Assembly (NCBI GenBank): GCA_021613335.1
Contig: JAJTWR010000231.1
Coordinates: 2,812,001-2,876,000 of the forward strand
Length of the DNA stretch: 64,000 nucleotides
Direction: 5' to 3'
Source: Whitmania pigra
Lineage: Eukaryota; Annelida; Clitellata; Hirudinida; Haemopidae
This document shows, piece after piece, positions 1 to 13,770 of the stretch (within the stretch, counting starts at the first letter, position 1; each line of letters starts with the position of its first letter). The notes beneath the pieces were generated by a model, which was given only the letters and a program-made list of their open reading frames with translations, did no database searches and was not told the DNA's origin. The position numbers were made by a program, and so were the translations under genes.

Positions 1-3000
1 CGGACGGAAGAACGGAGGTGATGATGAATTCAAGCAAAGAGGTGACTTTTGAATCTTTTCTGGTTTGAAAATAATTCACTGAGTTTAATAACTTTTAAAT
101 ATTCTTCCTGACACTCTAAGCATACTGATCCCTGTCCTCAGCTCTTTAGCTTTACAGGAGTACTAATTATATATCACGACTCATACATAACTTATGTTAA
201 TTAGCTAATTTAAGTAATAATAAAATCATTTAGTGATCAAAGCAAAAAATAAGCAAATAAATACACTTACTCACTGACTTTCTTGGCAGGTGACTGCATG
301 ATAAAGAGGGCAGCCTCGTACGTCGCCCAAGATTGGTTTGGAACGTGTTGTTTTAACGACTCATTTAACTGCAAGATAAAATCCAAATTTGAGAAAAATT
401 TAACCATGGCTTTATTTGCTTAAATTCAGAACAGGATGTTCAATCGGAAGGAAATCTTAAAGTATTTAAGAACTTTTAACTTTTGAGGTTATCAATAATA
501 GAACTTTTGGCAAAAGGAAACAGCAGCAACAAAGAAATGAGGTGGGTTTCATTACCTGTCCGACAATTTCGTCGGGTCCGACAATGAATTGCACGTCCTT
601 CACGAGGTCGAGAGCATTCTGTCTGAAGTCCTCAAAATCACTGTCATCATCCTTCACGTCATCCTATCGCGATGAGTTTCGATATTAATGATTGTTAGCA
701 ATACTATTGCCAATATAATGTAATAAAATATCAGTAGCAAATGAAAAAGCAGCACCAACGTTGGATTCGTCGTACTTGCACAGCCTGCAGAGGGCCGTTA
801 TGAGGCGGCAGATGTACGGCTTGAAGAGGTTGAGAATGGCCCTGTTCTTGTCTTCGTACAGGTAATCAGACAAATGGTTCCAAAAAGCAAAGGTCACATC
901 TGCCACCTAATAAAATACCACCAAAATTATATTTAATAAAATATGTAATATTTACAAATGTAAGCCGAACTATAAAAAGCTAGAATGGCACGTCAATCGC
1001 AATCCACACCTGGTAGTTGTGATGCCCAACACAGGTAAGCAAAACTTCCAAGACTTTAAAGTCTCCAAAACCCTGAAATTAATTGAAAAATCCAATCAGC
1101 TGATTAAAAAGATGCTCCTAAAAGTGACAACTCACTGAAAATGCAAAAGAAAAGAAAAACCAGTGACGTAACAAATTACCTCATTCGGCGTTTCAGCCAT
1201 TGGCTCGAGAACAGATTCACCCATTTCTGTGAAGATTCGAGCATAATTTATGCACCTGTTAATTGCAATGGTTTCCATTTAATTCTAATTAATTGATGTG
1301 GACACTCCAATGCATTCTCAAGTTCAATTGTAGCATAAAGAATCACATTTGCATGAGAACGATCATAAATATACAAACTTGTCAATGTCATTCATTGCAA
1401 CACTGAGGTGGTAAGAGTCGACCAGGCCATGGATTTCCTTAAAGAGAGCTTCTGCAAGATTCCGATTGCATTCGAGTTCCTGAAAATGTCATTTTGGTCA
1501 AGATTATGATGCAATTAGACAATGAACCAAATGATGATTTGAGTAATGTTGACAGCCACTACAAATTTATTGATGATAAAAGATAAAAAAAGAAGTACCT
1601 CAACAGTTACGATGGCTGCACAAATGCAATCAGCTGCATTCTTGTGAAGGAGTGAATCACAATTTTGAGAAGCCTACAAACAATTGCAAACCATAATTGC
1701 AAAATAAATCATTCCAACATGCTGGTCATACTATGACTTAAAAGTATTTACATCAACCAGAACTGTTGTTATTTTATGACATTTAATTCAGCAGATAATG
1801 ACCATTAGTGTTTAACCCCATAACATTTCCAATCTAAGACATCAACAGTGATTAAAACAGGAAAGATGTTCAAGGGTGCCTTACCACTGCCAAGAAGGCA
1901 AGATGAAGGAGGTTGCAAGATAGGAAAACCTGTTCGGGGATGGCAAAAATATTCAGCCAACTGCTCAGGCACTTAAAAACTCGAGACAAAGTCGTGACAT
2001 CGTTCTGCCTCGCTTCAACCATCCTGAACTGAAAGTTGGTAGCAACAAGAAAGCATTAATTTCAGATTATGTAATCGTCAGGGACCTTGGTCATCAAATA
2101 AGGAAAAAGCCATAAATTTGCCACACTTCAGAGGCCTTGACTGCAGGATGAGTAAAGTGCAGTTACCTGCATGCTCTTCCAAGTTGAGAGTATTATAGTC
2201 AGCAAATGACTTAAACAACACCCTTGACTTAGGCTACAGCCAACTAACATTGCAATAAATCTTATTAATATTACCAAGGTGATGATGCATGACCTAGAAC
2301 GACTCAGGCCACAGCCAATTAAATATTAATTTAATAAGTTATTTTTTGATGAATTTTGAGCTCGCAGGAGGAGCTCAACGTGATCCGATGATCTTGTCTT
2401 ATGGGTATTGCTGCAGCATTCACTGCCTCTCAATTCAAACTGATCACAACTTACAAGAAACTGGATGAAGTCGGGAGCTGTCTCCTTCAGCTCTGCATAA
2501 ACCTCGTTCCTCCTGTTTTCGCCGAGTTTTAACTGTCGACAATTTATCTGCGAGGAAATAAAATTAATGCCATTTAATTTAACATTTATGAAACTAAAGG
2601 TAACATACAAAACAGTGTAAAGATTATTGTTATTAATAATCATAAAAGTAATAAAAACCTCTTCTGGAAACACAGAAAGCAACTCCAGCAGGAAGTCCCA
2701 ATGATCCTCTTTCTGGGAAAATCTTTCAAATGAAAGGAACATGTAAGGCTACTACCTCTTTAAGGTATTCTTATGTTCTTGTCTATTCATATGTCGTCAA
2801 AAGGAACACAACTGCAAGCAACTCACTCTTGTATGAAACTTTTGACCGCGTTCTTCCACGATGCAACTTTGAGGGCAAGGTCGGCAAGTGCCAGAGAGAG
2901 CTGATGAAAATCCGTGAATTGTACGAGCGTTTGTTCCACTAACTACAATATCGATTACCAACCTGTGTCACAATGGTGTGTTTTGTATCCTTCCTTATTT

Positions 3001-4054
3001 TGCTGCAGTGTGACATGAGGGAACTACATAGGGCCTGTTACAACAAACAAAAATGTGTCAAAAATAAAATGTTTTATGCTCTTATATTTGAATCGGCTTG
3101 GGTAGTGGTTTTTGATCAAGTGTCAATCACGAGATGACGATGTGTTTCTCCATCCAAATCAGTGACTCATAAACATCCACATTACATCAAACAAACAACC
3201 TGGTATGTTTCCACTGGAACTTCGTGAAAGGAAAATTGGATCTAAATATAATAAGAAATTTTAGTTTAATGATTAAAGCTTTGCAAGAACAAGTAATGCT
3301 GAAAATAGTAATCAGTTTAAACAAATTATCTGGTGCTAATTAATTCCTATATTTAGTTATTCATTTTGGTTACTACATTTTCCATCCAAAGAATCAAAAA
3401 AATTATGATCAGAGTTATCAGATTGCTATTAATTTAAAGTTGCATTATTTATATTTAATAACCTTAAATACACTATAAATTTAGGAAACACTTGGCTGAA
3501 CATGGACTTAAATTAACACTAAATTTAATTTTAGAGAGTTTGAGGCAGAAAAATTTATTACTTTTGTCCTCATTGTTTGAGCAGCAAAGTAACTTGACTC
3601 TTCATCAGCATTCATATGCAGCAGCTGGTCAGCTATGTGCCAAGCATGGACCTTCAAGAAAAACATTAATCATTTAATGTATCATTACATTATGGTTAGT
3701 AAAGAGTCACTATTGGTTTGGGATGGAATTTGACATCTAGATCTGATGACGTTTCAGCAATCAAACATTACAGTGACGGAGCTTCATAATAATGTGACTA
3801 GCGATTATTCGTATTGGATTCCAAATCCATACTTCGGCATTTGCAAATGATTAGCATGAGGTGCACTCAAGCTGACAAGTAAAGTGTTCATGTATTCACA
3901 AGTGCCTCTGCTTTGATCGCTCATTCTCTGTACTTACCGATTTTTGCATTTCCATAAGCCATTTTGATGCGGCTTCCCTGGCATCGTTGTCATTGCCTCG
4001 GTATAATGAATTAAGGGCCTGTATGACAACTTCCATCGAGGGCATTGGTTCCAT
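1..4054 (-). CDS. TNPO3: Transportin-3-like nuclear import receptor (partial, C-terminus off the left edge)
   Basis: Importin-beta family receptor that carries SR-rich splicing factors into the nucleus. About 15 exons read on the minus strand align in order with the N-terminal half of animal transportin-3. The start exon (3938-4054) reads [18 protein letters not shown]. Later exons give [20 protein letters not shown] (near 3570-3648), [12 protein letters not shown] (near 3200-3235), [13 protein letters not shown] (near 2833-2942), [12 protein letters not shown] (near 2660-2711), [25 protein letters not shown] (near 1885-2031), [16 protein letters not shown] (near 1181-1258), [18 protein letters not shown] (760-906) and a last clear exon 556-663, followed by [18 protein letters not shown] near 273-362. 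Exons are flanked by GT/AG. The start is the first Met of the exon and lies where the family starts. The remaining C-terminal HEAT repeats would lie left of position 1. No coding lesion was seen. Confidence 0.9.
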
Positions 4055-5069
4055 TTTGTGCAAGAAAATATCAACTATGAAAATTATTAAAATGCCTTAG
4101 ACACGCCTGTCACCTACACTCAACAAAACATGGTTCAAAATCAAAACAAGCATGAATCGAATAAAAGACCGCAAAAGCAAGTCAACCTTTAGATAAATAT
4201 TTATAAAACGTGCTTGTTTTGCAATAAAATTGTATAGAAAAATTTCGAATAACGTCTTCCACCAAACTAGATCAGTCAGGTTTATTACCCAAAAGTGTTA
4301 GATCTTGACGTAAGACTATTTATTTAATAATGTTTTGAACGGGCGCGTTTTAAAATACTAATTTCATTCGACAAGAAGTGGTTTTCGCCATGTTTTAATT
4401 TAACATCTCATATAAAAGATCGAATAATTGGGAGCAGACTGTTGCTCATCACCCCCCATCCCAACTCTCTCTCGGGTAGTCGCTTCTTGATGATGTGGTC
4501 CGATTCCAACAACTTCATTAGAGGTTCCTCAGCTTCAATGGAATAATCTCTGACAGCAAGAAAACTCTTGTAGATAATAGAACTTCAAAAGACAGACTTT
4601 TAGAACCTTGAGCCAAATAACATATTTTTAGCTTTTTCATCTGGACACAGAAAATTAAAAATAAACTTTTGCTATAAATCAGATGAACGAAACTATTCAA
4701 GCAACATTTTAAATGGCCATTTTTATTGGAAAGTGATTATAAAATTTCGCTTACAAGCATAGTTTTAGCACTCAACAGATTTTACAAATGGAACCAAGAA
4801 CAAAGACCAAATTTGAAGTCAGAAAGTAAGCTAGACCAAGAGCAAGTCATTAGACATCCATCATCCATAATTAATTAGTATGGAGACAGAAATCTTCCTG
4901 TAGACATCTTGGCTTTATATTTTATAATCTTACTAATTTAAAAATTACATTTAACTTTTGAACTCTTATTTCATTTACAAAATTGGAAATGCATTCAATG
5001 TAGCAGTGCCTAAAGAAAGGTATCTCAACATGTCAAATAGTTAAAAAATTTGATGTCATCAGAAGTCTT
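4055..5069. other. Intergenic spacer between TNPO3 start and SPTLC1 stop
   Basis: About 1 kb of AT-rich sequence between the start of the transportin gene and the stop of the SPTLC1 gene, both on the minus strand. It should hold the TNPO3 promoter and the SPTLC1 3' flank. Short open frames here have no recognisable domain. I see no RNA gene or repeat. Confidence 0.5.
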
Positions 5070-8000
5070 TCAGTGAATGGACAAAACGGATTCAAAAATT
5101 GAGTTAATCGTTTCCATGGCCACATCGATGTCTTCATATTCCAGTTCACAGTTGATGGGAATGCGGATGCTGATTTAGAAATCACCAATTAATTAATTAT
5201 CCAAAAATGAAAAATCAAGCTTTATTTGAAAGACAAAAACCTGGGCTGAGGCAAGAATTTTTCATCTTCCAGATACGCAGCTTGTGTGAGAGCAATTCCT
5301 CTTTCTTCAGCCTGATTTATCAATAACTTTACATAATGGGCTTGATAGCATTCTTAATATATATTAATAAGTCATCAAACCAATTTATATTATCAAATAA
5401 GTTAAAAACAAATAAAAGTGAAGCTTAGACAATTGGTGCAGTGCTCTTAAAATATTTAAATGAATTGAAAAGACCTACTGACCATTTGCACCACTTTTCT
5501 TAGGATGGCAGCATCTTCCTCTCTTCCTCGTGACTCTTTGACATACAAGTGGAAAAGTGGAGAGATTTCACAACCTTTCAGGTGGGTGCCCTTAATTCTT
5601 TAAATAATAAGCACAATGCAGAAGAAAGAGAAATGCAATAAAAATACTTATGAATTTTTGAGTAAGTGATAAATCATATAGATTTGGAATTTTTTATGTT
5701 CAAGTGTTTTAATAAGAATACTTAATTTCATATATTAATTGATTCCATGTGAAAGTTTCCTTCAAATAGAAAAGTAAAAACTCATACCTTTTCAACTTTT
5801 CATGTGCGTATTGGCTTAATTGTCGTAGCTTTTCAAGCATCTCTGCATTTAAAAATAATGTCAGTGATGCAATGTCCATTGTCATTAATAAGCATAATGC
5901 CAAAACAACTATAAATTATTTATGAACTGGCACAAATATTAAAATATTAAGCAAATATTTTATCCAAAAATATTTCAAGTTATTTTAACAATTATCTAAA
6001 ACCTTTACTTAAAAGAAGTGAATGACTTTAATAAACAAATTAAGAAAATGGTGGATGCTGTAAAAATTTCTACCAACTCGGACTCTCATCGAGTATCTCC
6101 AAAGCAGTGATGGCCGATTGAGCCAGCATAGGAGGACACGAAGCAGAGAAGCAATATCCCAACCCAGACAGTCTCTAGAAATATTAATGCCAAACTCATT
6201 CTTAACATGCATTGACCAAAAGTTAGTTCATTTGTATAGCACATAAGTAAAAGTTATTAATTTAAAATCACATCAAACGTTTCATTCAGTTAATGCATGA
6301 ATATCTCGAGTCAATGGAAACAAATAGCAAAAGAAATAATTAAATCGAATGATTCTGAAACAAAAAAGTCAAGAAAATGCTGCAGTCACAAGTTAAAACT
6401 TGTGAATACAATACGACTAGATAAATTTAAGTTACTTTAAACCACTAATTAAACATCTTTCAAGGGCACTCTGAGTAACTGCCAGAAAATAACAATTTTT
6501 TTTTAATGTTACACATCTTACATCAATACACATAATGTTTCTTTGCTCTTTGAAAGGATCGAGCATGATATAACTAAGAATTAAATGTGTGAAAAAGATT
6601 TCAGGCCCTTGCTACAGAAAAATATTGACATTATTTTCTTCGGTCTGCGTTTACAAAACGTACTTGATGGTCGACAACGTAAGACTTTCCACAGCAGAAG
6701 CCTCCAACTGAAGCCAAAGAATATTCTAGAGATCCAGCAACAAGGTCTACCTCATCAATCTGTCAAAAATGCATTGCTCAGAAAACCTTTTAACTGTTAC
6801 CTACTGAGAGAACATTTGTTAATAACTCACTGGTACATCAAAATGTTCCGAAACTCCTCGACCAGTTTTGCCAAGTGTTCCAAAAGAGACTGTCTCATCG
6901 AGGAAGATTCGAACTTTATACTTGTGTTTCAGTCTCACCTGACAGTAACACGATAATGATAATTGTTTTTTGTGAATATGTGTCTGATCTATGCTTGGTA
7001 CCATTCACATTTATTATTATTAGTATTATTATTATATTATATATATATTATTTTTAAGATACTAGGAACACATCACTATCATAACCACTAACAAGCTCAG
7101 GTAGTGGGCATATGTCACCATAATTGAGATAGAGACCCTCGACAATCATGAACCTTCTTGTGACTTTGGCTTTTTTTGGATTCTGCGAAATATTTTCATC
7201 AAAATATTGTACATTTTATTGATGAATAAATGTTTAATAAATGTTTAATAATTGTTTAATAAATGTTTAATAATATGCTATGTCTTCCCAAAACCCTCAA
7301 AAAGTAGATCTAGAGAATATCCAACAATTTATGTGACTGTTGAATGTTAAAGAAAGTGCTGCAGGCAGAATGAATATTTTAAACACAAACCTTCCTATCT
7401 TCCTCCTGTTGAAGCTTCAGAACTCTTTCCAAATCATCCAAATCATTGTGTTTGAAGTACACAACTTCACTCCTGCTGGCTTGGATACCCTTCTGGATGG
7501 CAAAATGCACTCCCTCATCGCTGCAAATGAATTAGAGAAAATGGCAGCAGGAATAATATAACAATTACAGTAGTTGACAATGTTTTTAGGCAGAATATTC
7601 ACTAATGTTGTTTTGCATGGAAGTAACACTCAAAACCAGCAATGCCGATGTACGGGATGAGGGAATGCACCAAATGTTACTGACGCAAATATGATGTCTC
7701 CTCTTTTAGAATAGGCCGGAATTGCACTTGCTATGGTGGCAAAGCCATAAGAGTAAATGATGGCTTCCTCACAGTTCATGAAGGACTCCAACTTCTCCTC
7801 CAGTTTGAGATGCACATCTGGTTAAAGATAAATGATGCAAGTAACAAATTTGAGAAATGGTAGTTGCTTACTAAGAACATTTAATGCCCTCAACAATACT
7901 TCAGACACCGACCCACAGTTCCATAAAAACCACGAGGACCACAAGAACCGACTCCATACTTCCTGAGGGACTTCACAGCTGATTCCTGCAATAATATCAA

Positions 8001-9908
8001 TGATGATGATGATGCAGATGACTATGCAAGAATTATGTGCCACTAAGTTAAGGAGCGTGGTAACTATAAAGAACTGCTTGCTCTCTTCTTGTTGATGATA
8101 ATGATTACAGCAAGAAAGCACAATGGCACTGCAGACTCACCTCCACGTCCTTGCGACCAGACATGCAGAGGAAGTTCATGGAGGCCAGGTTAAGACATTT
8201 CTTGCCATTTATTGTCACATACTTTCCAATTTTTCTGGTTTTAATGAAACATCATGTCATCATTATATCAGCAAATCAACTGGAACTCCTAATCATTTGC
8301 ACATCTCCATAATTGGTTGCCATAAAACGTTTGTATGACATTAAGACTACTAACAAAAACTTGCCCAAATGTTTTGAAAGCACAGAAATTATTACTTAAT
8401 ATGATATAACTTTATCAAAAGTGAATGCTGAATTTATCCAATGTGCTCATTCTTCACACAAAATATATAAAAAATAGTCCAAATTGTGAGAGATAATCAA
8501 AACAAAGCGTATCAAATTCAAATTTAAAAACTTGCAAAAATAAAATTGAGATGTAAAACAAATGCAGGAATGGATATGTGATTACCCTTGGATGAGACGA
8601 TTTTGCATGTTCTGCAGTGTCGGATGTTCAGGATCCACATCGGGCACAAGTGGTTCGGGCTGCCATTCCCTGATCAATTCATCTTTTTCCTGAATAACAT
8701 GTCACAACAGCTATTATTACAATCACTGTCTTTAGAATTAGGAATTCCTAATTACCAGTTTAGTTTTGGAAGAAAAATGTAAAAATGCTAAAACAACTGC
8801 AAACAATATGCAAAATATAAGACGAATTTTAATATCAAAGGTCACAGTGGTTTGACTTGATCTACTTAAGAATAAATTATGAAAAGCATATAGAGTAACT
8901 GCATTAAATAGGCTAATGAAATCATCTGCATTAAATGTGTTCATTAATGCTAGACAATTCATTTTGTATAAGCATTAATTCATCGCTTCCGTTAAAGTAA
9001 TAATAACAAAGTCCAATCTTGTCTTTCACATTTAATCCTACAAAAATAAATTATTAGAGATAACCCAATAGCCAAACTTATAAATACCAATATGTTTAGA
9101 TGAAAAATATGAAGGCATGAAAATAGCATCTAACACCCAATAGCATATTAGCAGAGCACAGAATGGATTAGATAAAGCATCAAAAATGAAATAAACTGAA
9201 ACAGAAACAACTAACCTTTTCAGTGAGCACAGTCCTTTCAGGTTTGTAGCTCTTTGTAAACAGAAGCAGACGAGCAATCCACAGGATGAGGAGTATTTCA
9301 AAGTAGACGTGATAACTTGGAGCCTGTTGATTGCATTTGCTGTCTAGGTAATCATGCCTTTTAGTTTAATCAATGGCAAAAGGGTTTAAGATCCATTTAA
9401 AATTTTAATTTTAATCAACATTCCAACTGTATTTATTTTGGAATATTAACTTTTGGCTACTTTGGCAAATGTTAATCAGTCGATGGAGAAATGTGGATCA
9501 CAAATTAAGATATTAGCCTCTGATGAAGTTAAGTAACAGCTGATATAAATTCTAAAAAAAACACTATAAAATGACTAGCCACAAAAAATCAAATTAAAGA
9601 AATCGTGAAAAATAACAACATACTATTGCTACTATAATTAAAACGTGAAACAAATTATGCAAACATTCTGGTAATCCCTCAGCTCAACTTCTCAAAGTTG
9701 TTCAATTTATTAATTCATTAAAATTTATAAATTTACAAAATATTTCTCAGCATAACAGATAAACAAATTCAAAATTTAAAAATACTTGAAGGAAAGCTTG
9801 GATCATCTCATAGAGATCCCAAGAGGCTTGGGGTGTGTCAGCCACGACCTCTTCTTGATCAATGCCCATAACTTTTAGCGGATCGGTAACTTTGATTGAA
9901 TCAGCCAT
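5070..9908 (-). CDS. SPTLC1: Serine palmitoyltransferase, long-chain base subunit 1
   Basis: Regulatory subunit of the ER enzyme that condenses serine with palmitoyl-CoA, the first step of sphingolipid synthesis. Thirteen or so exons cover the whole family length. The N-terminal exon has [13 protein letters not shown]. Next comes a membrane segment, [16 protein letters not shown] (near 9217-9316). Then follow [20 protein letters not shown] (near 8584-8693), [19 protein letters not shown] (near 8145-8240), [15 protein letters not shown] (near 7900-7986), [20 protein letters not shown] (near 7683-7815), [84 protein letters not shown] and the C-terminal [17 protein letters not shown]. Like other SPTLC1 proteins it lacks the PLP-binding lysine carried by SPTLC2, and it keeps the cysteine of the [10 protein letters not shown] loop altered in human sensory neuropathy. 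Another in-frame Met lies upstream at 9947; the start at 9908 (MADSIKV) is a choice. Confidence 0.95.
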
Positions 9909-10770
9909 TGCTAGAATTTCAATTTGAAATGAATTCACTATTTCCACGTTTATGAATGCCTAAAACGGTTTTTAATTAATACAAACTTTTAAGCATGTTA
10001 ATGTGAATGATATCAATAAAAAATGTATAATTATTGAAAAAACAAATCTAAAAATGTTAAAGTAATGTCATACTGCTACAAGGCCCAGAGTTTAATCATT
10101 AAACGGAACGGGCACAGCAAAAGTGGTGACTTCGGAAATCGGGATGTTTAGATTCGGAGGTAGATGTAGCAACGACACCTGACGATTTTTTAATGTTTGT
10201 TTACCACAAAAAACGAATTTTCAAAAAGATTTATTAAATATATATTCTTATATTAATAACAGTTTAATAATTTATAATTTTTAATAATTTTGTTTATGTC
10301 TAAAATACCCAAAGGTTTCTTTCTTTTCCAAAAGTTCATTTTAAAATTTAAATTCTGAATCTATTTTGCAATTAAAATATTTTTTGCTGCAACATATGAA
10401 CATTTAAAAACTTTATAAAAGGTAACTTTGAAGCCGGTGAAAATGGTGTGTATGCTTTTTGCACTATTAGGATTCTATTTGGAGTGTTTGAGTTTACACT
10501 AAGTGGACAAATTACGTAAGATTGGTGGTAATCCAATGAGAAGTCAATATTTTTTTAATAACCTTTAAAAGTCTTAACTAGAGACTTAAAGGATGTTACT
10601 TAAGGCTTCAGCAAAAATCGATGTCACTAAGGGACCATTGTCTATTCGTTGATGGTTACGCAGTTTTGGAAATAATAGGTTTACTGACCTCGGCACGACT
10701 GATTTAAAACCTCTCTTAAATTTTAAAGAGTTTTAATTTTTCTCCTAGTTTCGAAGATTGACCAGATTGC
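9909..10770. other. Divergent intergenic region
   Basis: About 860 bp between the starts of SPTLC1 (minus) and the small membrane protein (plus), so it probably holds both promoters. AT-rich with homopolymer runs. No repeat or RNA gene recognised. Confidence 0.45.
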
Positions 10771-11604
10771 ATGTTCAACGCGGGAAGAATCCTCTCCAAC
10801 CGAAGTACCGTTCAAGGAAATCGCAGAAATCCACCGGCATGGCTAATATTCTCTAATCGGCACTTGAGTAAGTCTCAAAAATATTCAGGTGGAATAACGG
10901 CATCAGTGCGAAATCTGAGAGACAAGCCTATTCCTTTTGTGTGGCAAGCTCTCGTATCCGCGATAGTTGGACTCGCAATGATAGTTGCTGGTGCCCTTAT
11001 TTGTGTTGCCGGCTTTCGGGCAGAAGAGCAATCTGACGTCTGGGAATATTATTTCAGCGAACCAGTCGGTGAAACCAACGACGGAGTAAGTAAAATTGAC
11101 TATTTGTTTTTAGCGATAACCACTTAATAGGTTTCTCTTATTTTTTTTATTAAGGTCCTAGGTTCGAAGCCCACACAAAAGTCTGGCGAGGTTACTACAG
11201 GAATCACCAACAAAAGTTTAAAGCAAACGCTTATTATATTCGGAGCGACGTTCCCATCTGCACAAATTTATTTTTAAGGTTCTGCATACCGTGGAACTAA
11301 CCCCACACAAGTGAATAACAACCGCCACCAAAGCGGAAAATGGTTAGCATTCGTCGGCCCTATCACGATGAGTTTTGGTGGATTTTTCATAGTTTTTTCT
11401 TTTGTTGTCGTCTGTGAACTGAGAGAGAAATTGGATCACGCCAGAACTAAAAGAGAAAAGAGCTCCAAGCGATTTAAATTCAAATCTTTTGATTTGCTTG
11501 ATGAACTTGCCCAGTCAAGAAAACGAAAAGAAAAACAACTATTGGTCTGCCGAGAAAAGCTGTCACATTCCCTGAATGAAAACTTCAATGCACTTTACAA
11601 TTGA
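10771..11604 (+). CDS. Small protein with two predicted membrane segments, function unknown
   Basis: Two main exons. Exon 1 (from Met 10771) has a basic N-terminal stretch and one hydrophobic segment, ALVSAIVGLAMIVAGALICV, then an acidic loop WEYYFSEPVGETNDG. The second exon (from about 11279) has SAYRGTNPTQ, a second hydrophobic segment around GPITMSFGGFFIVFSFVVV, then CELREKLDHAR and a strongly basic tail ending at 11604. The junction is not certain: donor at 11090 joined to acceptor at 11278 keeps frame (GVS-SAYRG), whereas the nearer donor at 11086 would need a 7-nt microexon at 11155-11161. The second segment followed by a charged C(E)LRE stretch loosely recalls TMEM200-type proteins, but I cannot assign a family. 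Likely an integral membrane protein with a basic cytoplasmic tail. Confidence 0.7.
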
Positions 11605-11726
11605 TTTTTGATGAAGAACATGCAAACTTATAGCAAGATTGTCTTTAACATTTTTATTAGCAAAACTTCAGGTTTCCAACAAAACTCCAAGGCATGATCA
11701 CAACCCTGTTTTCCAGTTCCATTCCC

Positions 11727-13770
11727 TCAAACTCTACCAGAAGCCTTGAACTTTTGAAACAGCCCATCATTCTCTTTCAAAACATATGATATAGATGCCT
11801 TAGCATAATATTCAGAATCTCTTTTAAGGTTATCAACAACATCATCCAAAAGATGTGCTTTTCCTAATGCACAACTTGGAGAGTCATAGACAACATTTGC
11901 AAAATGTACGTGCAAATGATAGTAAGAAGGTGGGTAATGAAAATAAATTCGTAGTTGAGCTGGATCAAAACCATACTTCTCCCTGATTGCAGCCTGAAAC
12001 ATTAAACAATGATTTCAAACTTTAAATATCGAAGAGAAAAATCAGTTATAAGGAACCTATTACAAATTATTTGCAATACAACATAATTACTTTTTACAAT
12101 TACTATTTACATTTAAAATCAGAATCACATATTGTTAATAAGCATCTCATTCTAGAAAGGCCGTAGAAGAATAGGTTTTAAAAAATGATTACCTTCCCCT
12201 TATCCCTGACATTTTCAAGCATTGGAATATGTTCCTCTCTCAAGTCCCTGATTGATCTGATTCCCCTCTTCATCACCAATGCACAAAGGTAAAGGTTAGA
12301 GAGTTGTTGGCAGTCCCATTTTAAATCAGGAATGAGCATAAATCCAGTTTGTGGATTGCTGTCCTCACAGACAATTCTCTCGGTCTCTGACTTCTTGAGC
12401 AAAATGTTTTCCAGCCACTGATATCAAATAAATTGATATTACAAAAACTTAAATAAAACACCCTGTGGCATATAACAAATTATATCTGCCCAAATTTCAT
12501 GCAAATATTGAACAAAGCCAAGTAACAATGCCACAAGTTAAAAACATGACACAGATTTGATCATTAGTGCCAGCAGCTGCACCAATACTTAACACAATAT
12601 TCATAAGATAATGTCTGTAAGTTTATCTACCAAGGCCTTTGGTTGTCAAGAAACATTTAATAATTTACTCTTGAACCAACTTTTGCATTCTTGCTGAGAT
12701 TTCATGACAACTTGGAGAAAAAAATTATTGTCACAGCTATTACACAAAGCTGTTGGCATAACACAAGTTCTAGATTTGTTATTTAGTTTCATTTACAGTT
12801 AAAATATCATATTAATTACAAGCAAGTTAAGATTGAGCTCATATGATTATGCCAATGCATGTACTATTTTTTGATATTTGCCAAAGGCTTATTATCCTAC
12901 TTTTTTCTGAGGTTCAATAAAGCTTTCAATTCAATACCTGATGACTAAGTGAAGATGACGTGACATGGGGCAATGTGATACTCCTGTAATCTTCAGCAGT
13001 TTCCCTGATCATATAAATTTTCTGTGCTGAATACTTCTCAATGTGCTTATCAGTTGCAGGAAAGATCATAGTTGACTTTAATGCTAAAATTATAGAAAAT
13101 ATAATTAGTAAAAATTAAAGTTCATTTAAATGAAAGTTAATTGTGCTTATCCATTACTATGCCAAAAGCAGTGTATAAGTTAAACATAAGTGTAAATTGA
13201 GAGCATGAATATCTAATTAATGCATTTCAATGCTTGTACCAAAATGTCACTGAAAATAATAAAAAACCATTACTCAACCTCCAGCAATTGGCTTTGGATA
13301 TAAAGTCATAGAGGTATACAAATCATTTTTTAAAATGATGGACAATGACGTTTCTGGGCTCATTACATCCCTTAGGGTTTTTTCAGAAAAAGGTGTTCTT
13401 TCCATAATGAGTACGGCATCACCCTCTACAAACAAGACAAAAAGTTGTGTTAAACAAAATTAAAGTCTTTAATATGCTCTATTATAACATTTATATATAT
13501 AAATAAAATCCCAAATTACTGGCATCATTTGAAATATCATAGAGCAAATATTTGGCCCATAGAGAATATGTTTCCTTCCAGATGCCAATAAAATAGATAG
13601 TAACCTTCTCCATGCTCCTCGTGAGTTTTGCCATGCAAATAAATTGTTTTCTGTTGGGCATCTTGATTCAGAATGGAGACCGGTCGGAAATTGTCAAAAA
13701 GGCTCCTATATTCATTTTGACCAGCTTCAGTAGAACCATTACAAGCTTGGTCTTCAACAAAGTTGCTCAT
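11727..13770 (-). CDS. DCPS: Scavenger mRNA decapping enzyme DcpS
   Basis: HIT-superfamily pyrophosphatase that hydrolyses the m7GpppN cap left after 3'-5' mRNA decay. Five exons. Exon 1 (about 13605-13770) holds MSNFVEDQACNGS and FRPVSILNQDAQQKTIYLHG. Exon 2 (about 13276-13425) holds GDAVLIMERTPFSEKTLRD. Exon 3 (about 12940-13086) has STMIFPATDKHIEKYSAQ and MIRETAEDYRSITLPHV. Exon 4 (about 12195-12418) has GFMLIPDLKWDCQQLSNLYL and RGIRSIRDL. Exon 5 (11727-11996) has YFHYPPSYYHLHVHFANV. The last contains the histidine triad HLHVH, whose central histidine is the nucleophile in this family. Length and domain order match the animal enzyme, and the exon 1 to 2 junction keeps frame (HGE-EGDAV). 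No lesion seen. Confidence 0.95.

Noticed and set aside
4440..4700. A short minus-strand frame between TNPO3 and SPTLC1.
   Set aside because: No homology, no domain and no convincing splice partners.
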